This document shows, piece by piece, positions 8,523-15,659 of a stretch of 44,238 nt of DNA. The notes below the pieces were generated by a model. The model did no database searches. It had not been told where the DNA came from and saw only the letters and a list, made by a program, of their open reading frames with translations. Source of the DNA: Verrucomicrobiota bacterium (GTDB lineage: Bacteria; Verrucomicrobiota; Kiritimatiellia; JAKQHR01); NCBI GenBank assembly GCA_029557905.1, contig JAKQHR010000069.1:1-44238 (forward strand). The letters run 5' to 3'. Position numbers and translations under genes: made by a program. The first letter of the stretch is position 1; the number at the start of each line of letters is the position of its first letter.

Positions 8523-9122
8523 TCAGTCTTCATCCTTTTCATCATCATCTATATCGCCGCCGGGGAGGCATTCGGCCCCGGGGCCTTTGCGGGTCTTTTT
8601 GTTCCACTTTCTCTCGCGGCTGTCCCGGCCGTCGCGGCGCATTTCCATGCGCTTGTCCGGACAGGCTTTCTGCAGGGCGTCCACTTTGTCGGCGCCCAGC
8701 AGTTCGATCACCTCGAGCCGGGTTTCGATGTTCGCTTTCAAGAGGGCCGACTGTGCGGCCGAGACGGCCTCCGCCGCCGCCATGGCGGCATCACGGCTGG
8801 GATTAGCGCTCTCCAGCACCGTGCTCAGATCCAGCTCCGCCTTGTCTTTGGCGGCTTTCAGATCAATCATATTACGCTGAACCTCTGTGGCCAGTTCCTT
8901 CAGTTTGGCGGCCTCATCATCGGTGATGCCGGCCTGCTTCTGAAGATCCGCGTCATGGGAGACCCGCATCAGCATGCCGATGCACTCGCCGCCGCGCAAT
9001 CCCCCCGGTTTCCCCGGCTGCATGGGGCCCCGATGCATTTCTTCCCCCATCCGGGGCTGCGCCAGAACGCCCTGCGCGGCAAGTGCCGCTGCGATTATTG
9101 CTGCTGTCTTGTATATCTTCAT
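8523..9122 (-). CDS. Secreted Spy/CpxP-like helical protein
   Basis: The 199-residue product has a clear signal peptide (MKIYKTAAIIAAALAAQGVLA, cleavage before QPRM). It is followed by a Met/Gly/Pro-rich segment, then a helical body with LQKQAGITDDEAAKLKELA and SAAQSALLKANIETRLEVIELLGADKVDAL. The pattern of two helical hairpins after a Met/His-rich start resembles periplasmic Spy/CpxP/zinc-resistance proteins (LTxxQ-type), but I see no exact LTxxQ motif. The tail is basic (RERKWNKKTRKG) and then very acidic (DIDDDEKDED), which is unusual. The start has AAAGGA seven bases upstream. Likely role: periplasmic chaperone or metal-stress sensor. Confidence 0.7.
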   Translation of the reverse strand: MKIYKTAAIIAAALAAQGVLAQPRMGEEMHRGPMQPGKPGGLRGGECIGMLMRVSHDADLQKQAGITDDEAAKLKELATEVQRNMIDLKAAKDKAELDLSTVLESANPSRDAAMAAAEAVSAAQSALLKANIETRLEVIELLGADKVDALQKACPDKRMEMRRDGRDSRERKWNKKTRKGPGAECLPGGDIDDDEKDED

Positions 9123-9244
9123 TGCTCAATCCTTTCGTTGGTTCACGACTGTGATGTTCACAATCTTCCCGTATAACGGAAGCCCTCCCCAATTATTGCA
9201 CGGATTCGGCGGCTCTAATTGTTTCCCGAATTCCCTGGCCGGAT

Positions 9245-10294
9245 TCAGAAGCAGCGCTTTTTCTCCTTTTTCAGGCAGGTCCCGCCGCACTGGTAGCATA
9301 TCTCGTTCTGGAGATATCCGCCGTCAAAGAATTCCTTCACGTTTTGCAGGGTGGTTTCGGCGATGCCGCGCAGCGCCTCGGCGGTGAAGAAGGCCTGATG
9401 CGATGTAATCAGCACGTTCGGAAAGGTCAGCAGCCGCGCCAGCATGTCATCCGTGAGGATTTCCGTTGATTTGTCCTCAAAGAAGTAGTCGCTTTCCTCT
9501 TCGTAGACATCCAGGCCGGCGGCGCCGATTTTCTTTGTTTTGAGCCCGTGAATCAGTGCGGCGGTCTGAATGAGTTTGCCTCGGCCGGTGTTGATGATCA
9601 TGACTCCGGGTTTCATCTGTTCGATGGTCCGCGCGTTGATCATGTGTTCGGTTTCCGGCGTCAGCGGACAGTGGAGCGAAATGATGTCGGATTTGGCATA
9701 GATATCCTTCAGCTCGGCATACTGGAAGTTCGCGGATGAGGCGAAGGCAAGGGAGGGGTCCCGGTGTTTGTCGAAGGCCAGCACCTTCATGCCGAAACCC
9801 AGCAGGATTTCAATCATGCAGCGGCCGATTTTTCCCGTGCCGATGATGCCCGCGGTTTTGCCGTGCATGTCAAAACCCAGCAGGCCGTTGATCGAGAAAT
9901 TTCCGTCGCGCGTGCGGGAGTAGGCCTTGTGCGTTTTCCGGTTGAGCGACATGATCAGCGCAAGAGCATGCTCCGCGACCGCATGCGGAGAATAGGCCGG
10001 GACCCTGACCACATGAATGCGCCGGAAAGCCGCCTTGAAGTCCACATTGTTGAAGCCGGCGCAGCGCAGGGCGATGAGCCGCACCCCGTTTTCGACCAGC
10101 TGATCTATGACCGCCGCGTCAATGGTGTCATTCACAAAGGCGCAAACCGCGTTGAAACCGGGGGTGAGATTCACCGTGTTGATGTCGAGGTGCGCGTCGA
10201 AATATGTGATGCTGGCGCCATACCCGCGGTTAACCGAGTCGAACGACTGGCGGTCGTAGGGCTTGGTGTCGAAAAAAGCGATATTATTACTCAT
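9245..10294 (-). CDS. ldhA: D-lactate dehydrogenase (D-isomer 2-hydroxyacid dehydrogenase)
   Basis: The 349-residue NAD-dependent enzyme reduces pyruvate to D-lactate. The substrate-binding LIALRCAGFNNVD, the Rossmann loop GIIGTGKIGRCMIEILLGFG, the catalytic Arg in NTGRGKLI, the Glu in LDVYEEESDYFFEDKS and the His in TSHQAFFTAEAL are all present. The EEESDYFFEDKS stretch is typical of the fermentative D-LDH subgroup rather than phosphoglycerate dehydrogenases. The tail carries four cysteines in CYQCGGTCLKKEKKRCF, which I do not know from the family. Its ATG overlaps the stop of the upstream coiled-coil gene by four bases, making it the last gene of a long minus-strand operon that includes a histidine kinase. 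Confidence 0.92.
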   Translation of the reverse strand: MSNNIAFFDTKPYDRQSFDSVNRGYGASITYFDAHLDINTVNLTPGFNAVCAFVNDTIDAAVIDQLVENGVRLIALRCAGFNNVDFKAAFRRIHVVRVPAYSPHAVAEHALALIMSLNRKTHKAYSRTRDGNFSINGLLGFDMHGKTAGIIGTGKIGRCMIEILLGFGMKVLAFDKHRDPSLAFASSANFQYAELKDIYAKSDIISLHCPLTPETEHMINARTIEQMKPGVMIINTGRGKLIQTAALIHGLKTKKIGAAGLDVYEEESDYFFEDKSTEILTDDMLARLLTFPNVLITSHQAFFTAEALRGIAETTLQNVKEFFDGGYLQNEICYQCGGTCLKKEKKRCF

Positions 10295-11124
10295 CGGGGG
10301 CCTCCTGATCCTCTGCGGCCGCCGCTGCCCGGCGGCCCGCCGGCACGCATGCTTTCGAAAAACGACCGCATGGTGGTGACGTCTACGATTTTGTTCATGT
10401 ACTCGACAAACTGAGCGGCCTCCATGTCGTCATAACCGAAATCGAGGGCGATTTGCCGGAACTCGCGTTCGCGCTGCGCATCGAGCAGCGGGGAAAGGAC
10501 TTCAATGTTCTCGTGCATTTGCCGCATCAGCGGCCAGCGCTCCTCGCGGGGGGTGTCGGTATTGAGCTTTTCAGCGATGCGCCATGTTTCATCCAGCAGG
10601 GAAATCATATGATGATAGTTTTCCTCTTCCACCCTGCTCATGAGGGATGTGTCGCGATCAAGAAAGTGCGCGGCCTTGACGGCAAAGGTTTCGCTCATCC
10701 TGCGCCGGGCCTCCGCGCGCCGCTCCATTATTTCCTGATAGCGCTCCGGGTCCGTCGCCTTCAGTTCCTCCATCCAGTCATTCCGGTCTCGGCGGGGCCG
10801 GTCCTCGCGGGACCACCGGCTGGTTTGAGACGCCTGCAGCGAGGCAATCAGGTTCGCGCTGCTTCCCAGCTGTGTTTCGAGTTCACGGACCCTGTCCGCA
10901 AGCCCGGCATCCTGAAGTGGAGAAGGGCCGGCCGCGCCCGCTGGTCCGGAGTCGGCCGCGGGCGCGGCTTGACGGCTGGACCGGGGTGCTGTTTCCGCTT
11001 TCTGCGGATCTTCAGTTGTTTGCACCGCCCGCGCCCGATAATGAAAGGCCATGCCTGTGCCTCCTGCGGCCCAGGCAAAGAGCAGCGTCAAGATGCCTGC
11101 CTGGATGACATGGGGGGCTTTCAA
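10291..11124 (-). CDS. Membrane-anchored coiled-coil protein of unknown function
   Basis: The 277-residue product has one N-terminal hydrophobic segment (about residues 8-27, possibly an uncleaved signal anchor). An Ala/Pro-rich linker follows (residues about 40-75), then a coiled-coil stretch (DRVRELETQLGSSANLIASLQ) and a charged helical domain from residue 105 to 255. It ends in a Gly/Arg-rich tail. No catalytic motif is visible. It is coupled by ATGA overlaps to the histidine kinase upstream and ldhA downstream, so it is produced with them. It could be a periplasmic partner of the kinase or an envelope scaffold. I do not recognise the family. Confidence 0.75.
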   Translation of the reverse strand: MKAPHVIQAGILTLLFAWAAGGTGMAFHYRARAVQTTEDPQKAETAPRSSRQAAPAADSGPAGAAGPSPLQDAGLADRVRELETQLGSSANLIASLQASQTSRWSREDRPRRDRNDWMEELKATDPERYQEIMERRAEARRRMSETFAVKAAHFLDRDTSLMSRVEEENYHHMISLLDETWRIAEKLNTDTPREERWPLMRQMHENIEVLSPLLDAQREREFRQIALDFGYDDMEAAQFVEYMNKIVDVTTMRSFFESMRAGGPPGSGGRRGSGGPR

Positions 11125-12359
11125 GCCGGACCTCCCGCACGGTTTCGGATCAGTCCGGCTTCCCTGGGAATATGGATGCTGAAAGTGGAGCCCTGTCCGG
11201 GAGTGCTTTCCGCGGACACCTCCCCGCCATGCTGTTCGGTGATGACTTTTACCAGGCTCAAACCCAGCCCCGTTCCGTGGTCCTTCCCTTTCTCTTTTCT
11301 TCGCCGGAAAGGCTGAAAGAGATTCTGCATGTCAGACGGACTGATCCCGGGACCATTATCGCGCACGGACAGTGTTTCGGATTCCTCGTCAGAGGAGAGG
11401 GACACAAGGATGCGGCCTCCGTTCTGAGTGTATTTGACTGCGTTTGCGATCAGGTTCCCGACGGCTTCGAGCAGCAGCACCGGGTCTCCGTTCACGATCG
11501 GGGCCCGCGGGGCCGTTTCAGTCTTCAACTGCTGTGATTTTTGCGCGGCGTGCGCCGCGAAATTGGAGACGGCCTGCACAACAATATCGTTCAGGTTCAC
11601 AGGCTGCCGGACGACGTCCCCCTCGGCCGTGAGCCGCTCGTAGTCGAGAAGATCCTTGATCATCGTTTCCATTCGATTGAGCGCCTCAGCCGCGGTTTGA
11701 AGGCTGCTGAACTGCTCGTCAGAAAGCGTGCCTCGTTCGATCATGGCCATTTCCAGATAGAGCGTGGCGATTGACAGCGGCTGCCGAAGATCATGCGCAG
11801 CCATGCGCCGCATGGCGTCCTTGAACGCGCTCAGTTCCTGAAGAGATTTCAGCATGCGCGCATTGCTGATGGCGATGGCCGCCAGCCCCGCCAGTTCCTG
11901 CATCCATTTCAGTTCATCCAGATCGAACTGCCGGTTCTGATAGGAAAGCGCATACAGAACGCCTAAAACCTCGCTCTCGCGTGTAATCGGCACCCCCGCA
12001 TAGGCGCGAATGCTGTTTTCCGGGAGCATTCGGTTCGCAATAAACGGATCGTGCGCGGTGTCCGGAACCACGAAGGGTTTGGCGTGATCAATAATCCAGC
12101 GGGTCGCGCCGCTTGTCCGGCGCACGCGGACGGCAACGGTATCACCAACCTCCGTGGTGGATGCGCCGCGCTCGAACATCTTCTTCTTCGCGTTCCAGAG
12201 CACAATGCTTGCGTTGTGCGCGCCCGTCAAAAGCCGCGTGTAGTAGATTACCTGGTTCAGTACGTCGCTTAAATCAAGCTGCGAATTCAGCGCAAGGCTG
12301 ATTCGCATCAGGGCCTCGTATATCGGGCCGGTATTGTCGGATGACAATTCTTTCTCCAT
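11121..12359 (-). CDS. Soluble GAF-domain sensor histidine kinase
   Basis: The 412-residue product lacks membrane helices. A GAF domain covers about residues 25-170 (LLTGAHNASIVLW to GLAAIAISNARML). A HisKA dimerisation domain follows with the phospho-acceptor in MRRMAAHDLRQPL. The HATPase domain has N box NLIANAVKY, G1 DNGPGIS and G2 GTGLGLSLVK. No receiver domain or response regulator is encoded beside it, so it is an orphan kinase in this window. The GAF ligand is unknown. It starts 14 bp after the TatD-like gene, and its stop overlaps the next gene by four bases. It may sense a cytoplasmic small molecule linked to the permease and dehydrogenase encoded in the same run. Confidence 0.92.
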   Translation of the reverse strand: MEKELSSDNTGPIYEALMRISLALNSQLDLSDVLNQVIYYTRLLTGAHNASIVLWNAKKKMFERGASTTEVGDTVAVRVRRTSGATRWIIDHAKPFVVPDTAHDPFIANRMLPENSIRAYAGVPITRESEVLGVLYALSYQNRQFDLDELKWMQELAGLAAIAISNARMLKSLQELSAFKDAMRRMAAHDLRQPLSIATLYLEMAMIERGTLSDEQFSSLQTAAEALNRMETMIKDLLDYERLTAEGDVVRQPVNLNDIVVQAVSNFAAHAAQKSQQLKTETAPRAPIVNGDPVLLLEAVGNLIANAVKYTQNGGRILVSLSSDEESETLSVRDNGPGISPSDMQNLFQPFRRRKEKGKDHGTGLGLSLVKVITEQHGGEVSAESTPGQGSTFSIHIPREAGLIRNRAGGPA

Positions 12360-12373
12360 GGATACGGCTTATA

Positions 12374-13189
12374 TCATGCCTCAGAGGCGGCATTCAAGCA
12401 CGGCCCCGGCCGCCAGTTGAAGAAATCGGCTGCGTTGCCGCCGAAGAGCGCCCGCCGGGTTTCGAGACTGCCCTTGAAGCAGTCGTTTGAGATGAGGAGG
12501 TCTTCGTAAAAATCCATTCCTGAATCGGTGTTGCACATGATGCGGGCGGCGCAGTCCGGCCGGACCTTGAAAATGGCCTGCAGATCCGCAAGCGACGATT
12601 TAACCGGGCTCAGGGTGATCCCCGCCATCCAGCCGTGATCAAGAACGCTTTCGATAGTCTCCGGCGTGCAGTGATCCACCACCAGCCGCCCGTGCAGTTC
12701 GTGGAAACAGTCCAGCACATCCAGAACAGTGCTTGTGATTTCCGGTTTGTTTTTTCGGGGAGTGTGTACCCCCGTCCGGCAGTTTTTCCCGGCGTCGCGC
12801 GCGGCAGCCAGCTGCGCAGTGAAAAACTCGATTTCCCGGGCCTCTCCGGTTTCGAGTCCGATTTCTCCGATGCCCAGGCAGAGAGGGTGTGCGAGAAACG
12901 GCCTGAGAAATTCGGTACACTGGGCCGGATCCATGTCGCCGGGGATGTTGCGCGGATGAATCCCCGCGAGAAAGCGGCAGGGCAGGCCTTGTTCGTTAAT
13001 GGACTGGATTGTCTCCGCCTGAAACTTCAAATAGCGCGCAAGTTCCGCCGTTTCTCCTTCGCGGGGCGAGAACGCCCACGAGACAACCGCGCAGCCGTTG
13101 TCTTTCAGCCATTGGATGCGATCTGGATGACAGTGATGCACAATGTCGAGATGCATATGACTGTCCAGATACTGCGCCGGTTCGCTCAT
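12374..13189 (-). CDS. TatD-like metal-dependent hydrolase
   Basis: The 271-residue TIM-barrel hydrolase has the TatD-type metal ligands in order: HMH at residues 11-13, LAGIHPRNIPG, GIGEIGLE (bridging Glu), GVHTPRKNK, VVDHCTPET and NTDSGMDF (the final Asp). TatD enzymes are divalent-metal DNases or amidohydrolases; VHTPRKNK resembles the archaeal-type subfamily. The substrate here is not evident. The ATG overlaps the stop of the sialidase-like gene by four bases, which suggests tight coupling with that protein and the permease before it rather than a general DNA-repair role. This is inference from position. Confidence 0.88.
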   Translation of the reverse strand: MSEPAQYLDSHMHLDIVHHCHPDRIQWLKDNGCAVVSWAFSPREGETAELARYLKFQAETIQSINEQGLPCRFLAGIHPRNIPGDMDPAQCTEFLRPFLAHPLCLGIGEIGLETGEAREIEFFTAQLAAARDAGKNCRTGVHTPRKNKPEITSTVLDVLDCFHELHGRLVVDHCTPETIESVLDHGWMAGITLSPVKSSLADLQAIFKVRPDCAARIMCNTDSGMDFYEDLLISNDCFKGSLETRRALFGGNAADFFNWRPGPCLNAASEA

Positions 13190-14316
13190 GGATAGACCAG
13201 TTCCCGGAAATATTTCACAGCGGCAAGCCCGACGGAACTCCGATGAGGACCTTTGCCTCCGGAGGTTCCTGCAAGATAGAGCGTGCTGCCGTGTATTGCG
13301 CCGCAGACCTCCTGCAGCGCAGTTTCCGCGGTTTGCAGGAGTCCGGCAAAGACCCAGTCGGAAAGACCGGATGAGAAATGAAGCTGGAGAAGCAGGGGTT
13401 CCTCCGTCCGGCGTGTTTTAAAGCTGGTTCGCGCCTGCGCGCTGATCAGCCAGTAAAGTTTTGTGTCGGGATCGAACAGGATTTGAAAGCGGGAGTGACA
13501 TCCCGGCAGGGGAAGAGCGGCCCCGGCCTCCATTTTCAGGCTTCCGTCCTCCTGTGAGGACACTTTTACTGCCATGACGCTTCCCTGATGACCCTGCGAG
13601 GGCCGGAGGATGATATGACAGGTTCCTGTTTCCGTGCTGTTCAGGCTGTGATGGGGATCGGTCACGCGCACGACGTGCGCATCATGCCCCGCGAATCTTT
13701 CCTGACCGGCCGGGGATTCACCGAAAGTCCACTGCCGCGGGCTCATCAGGTTGGCTCCGCGGGCCGCCCGCATGAATACTGCGGCCTGCGGAGCGGTTCC
13801 TTTGACACCGGGACTCGTGTGCCTCATCCACACCATGGCGATGTGGCGCTCATCGACAAATATATTCGCGGGCGGTTCCGCAAAATCCCCCTCCGCATCG
13901 GAATGGGCGGTGAGGGACGATGGATCGCTCCACGTCAGGCCGCCGTCGGCAGACTTGATGATCTGGAGATTTCCGCTCTCGCCGATGAGATAAAGAATGT
14001 GTCCGTCGCGGAAAAGGCGTCCTCCGCAAAAGGGGAACAGATGGGTATCCTGCCAGGTCTTCCCGAAGTCGTTGGACACCAGGATGCGCCCCTGCATCCA
14101 GTGGCCGGTGCGCGGATGCCGCGCTTTTTTCCCGGGAAGATCCCGAAGGCCCGGGCCGGTCTGGCTGAAGGCCGCGATGATTCTTCCGCCCGGCATTATT
14201 TCGATGGAGGGGCTGCACAGCGATATCTTCGCCGCGGGGTCAGCGGAATAGACCGGCAGCGCGGCTTCCGCGAGCGGCTGAATTTTCCATTCATCCGGAT
14301 TTCCGGACTTCCTCAT
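13186..14316 (-). CDS. Sialidase-like (BNR/Asp-box) beta-propeller protein, apparently cytoplasmic
   Basis: The 376-residue product carries two clean Asp-box repeats, VSNDFGKTW (about residue 80) and KSADGGLTW (about residue 123), the S/T-x-D-x-G-x-T-W signature of sialidase propellers. A further SPSIEIMPGGRIIAAF blade resembles the N-terminal blade of exo-alpha-sialidases. No signal peptide precedes it, so it probably stays in the cytoplasm, which is unusual for a glycan-degrading sialidase. The canonical arginine triad cannot be assigned with confidence. Coupling by ATGA overlaps to an NCS2 permease before it and a TatD-like hydrolase after it argues for a joint pathway on an imported compound. 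Substrate unknown. Confidence 0.8.
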   Translation of the reverse strand: MRKSGNPDEWKIQPLAEAALPVYSADPAAKISLCSPSIEIMPGGRIIAAFSQTGPGLRDLPGKKARHPRTGHWMQGRILVSNDFGKTWQDTHLFPFCGGRLFRDGHILYLIGESGNLQIIKSADGGLTWSDPSSLTAHSDAEGDFAEPPANIFVDERHIAMVWMRHTSPGVKGTAPQAAVFMRAARGANLMSPRQWTFGESPAGQERFAGHDAHVVRVTDPHHSLNSTETGTCHIILRPSQGHQGSVMAVKVSSQEDGSLKMEAGAALPLPGCHSRFQILFDPDTKLYWLISAQARTSFKTRRTEEPLLLQLHFSSGLSDWVFAGLLQTAETALQEVCGAIHGSTLYLAGTSGGKGPHRSSVGLAAVKYFRELVYP

Positions 14317-15578
14317 GGTGCCGGCTCCGCATGTTCAGCATGCGCGTCGCCGGTGCCGGGCAGAATGATGTTCAAGAGCACCCCGACGAGGCCGGCGAGT
14401 CCAATGCCGCCCAGGCAGAACCGTCCGCAGGTGACGGTCAGGTCGCCGATGCCGGTCGTAAGAATCACGGAGGCAATCACCAGATTGCGCGAGCGCGACA
14501 TGTCCACCCGCGCCCGCACGAGTGCGTTGATGCCAATCGCGGCAATCATGCCGAAGAGCAGCAGCATGATGCCGCCCATTACGGGAGAGGGGATCGTGCG
14601 CAGCACCGCGCCCAGCTTGCCGGCGAAGGCGAGAATGATGGCCGTGACTGCGGCAATTCGCATCAGAAGCGGGTCAAAGGATTTGGTGAGGGCCACAGCG
14701 CCGGTCACTTCGGAATAGGTGGTGTTGGGAGGGCCGCCCAGCAGTGCCGCCAGCGAGGTCGCCAGCCCGTCGCCGAGAAGGGTTCGGTGCAGTCCAGGCT
14801 GCTGCAGATAGTTTTTCCCGGTGACCGAGGAAATGGCCAGAATATCGCCGACATGCTCAATGGCGGGCGCCAGCGCGACGGGCAGCATGTAGGTTATGGC
14901 GGGAATCTCAAACCGGGGCAGGGCATAGGTTCCGTTTTTCAGAGCCTCCGCCCATGGCGCCGCGAACCAGACCGCCTCCCGAACGGGGGTGAAATCCACC
15001 ACGCCCAGCAGCAGCGAGATGATATAGCCGACAATGATGCCGCACAGCACGGGGATCAGGCTGAGGAGTTTCTTCCCGTACATCACGGTGGAAACGGCCG
15101 TGAGCAGGGAGCAGGCGGCGATGAGGATGGCCTTGCGGCTGAACGTTCCCGAACCGTCCAGGCTGCGCGCCATGCAGACGGCCACCGGCGCGAGCTTGAG
15201 GCCGATGACCATAATCACCGGACCGGTGACAATGGGCGGAAGATAGCGGTTGATCATGTCCTTGCCCCCCAGCCGCACGATCAGGCTGAACAGCAAATAC
15301 ACCAGGCCGGCGCAGAACAGTCCGCCCAGCGCGGCACCCGTGCCCCATTCCCTGACGGCGAACTGGATCGGCGCAATGAACGCGAAGGAGCTTGCAAGAA
15401 AAATGGGGATTTGTCCGCCGGTGAGAGCGTGAAAAAGAAGTGTGCCGGCGCCTGCCGTCAAGAGGGCGATGGATGGATCAAGTCCTGTCAGCAGCGGCAC
15501 GAGCACGAGGGCTCCGAAGGCGACAAAAAGCATTTGGATTCCCAGCACGCCCTGTCTGAAGATGGATGAAGCCTGCAT
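14313..15578 (-). CDS. NCS2 family uracil/xanthine permease (UraA-like)
   Basis: The 421-residue polytopic membrane protein has about 12-14 helices. Family features are IQMLFVAFGALVLVPLLTGLDP at the N-terminus, the half-helix ASSFAFIAPI, YLPPIVTGPVIMVIGLKLAP, the signature GGPPNTTYSEVTGAVALTKSF and SPVMGGIMLLLFGMIAAIG. In UraA the NTTYSE-type helix carries substrate-contact residues, and proton symport is the known mechanism. Uracil is the nearest named substrate, but purines are possible. The ATG at 15578 follows AAGGAGAG. It is the first gene of the six-gene minus-strand run that ends with ldhA; its position suggests it imports the compound that the downstream enzymes use. Confidence 0.9.
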   Translation of the reverse strand: MQASSIFRQGVLGIQMLFVAFGALVLVPLLTGLDPSIALLTAGAGTLLFHALTGGQIPIFLASSFAFIAPIQFAVREWGTGAALGGLFCAGLVYLLFSLIVRLGGKDMINRYLPPIVTGPVIMVIGLKLAPVAVCMARSLDGSGTFSRKAILIAACSLLTAVSTVMYGKKLLSLIPVLCGIIVGYIISLLLGVVDFTPVREAVWFAAPWAEALKNGTYALPRFEIPAITYMLPVALAPAIEHVGDILAISSVTGKNYLQQPGLHRTLLGDGLATSLAALLGGPPNTTYSEVTGAVALTKSFDPLLMRIAAVTAIILAFAGKLGAVLRTIPSPVMGGIMLLLFGMIAAIGINALVRARVDMSRSRNLVIASVILTTGIGDLTVTCGRFCLGGIGLAGLVGVLLNIILPGTGDAHAEHAEPAP

Positions 15579-15659
15579 CTTTCTCTCCTTTCAAATGACC
15601 GCAGCCATTCTAGCGTCCTTCGCCTTCGGAACAAGGTTTGAAACACGGGAAAAGTGCCG

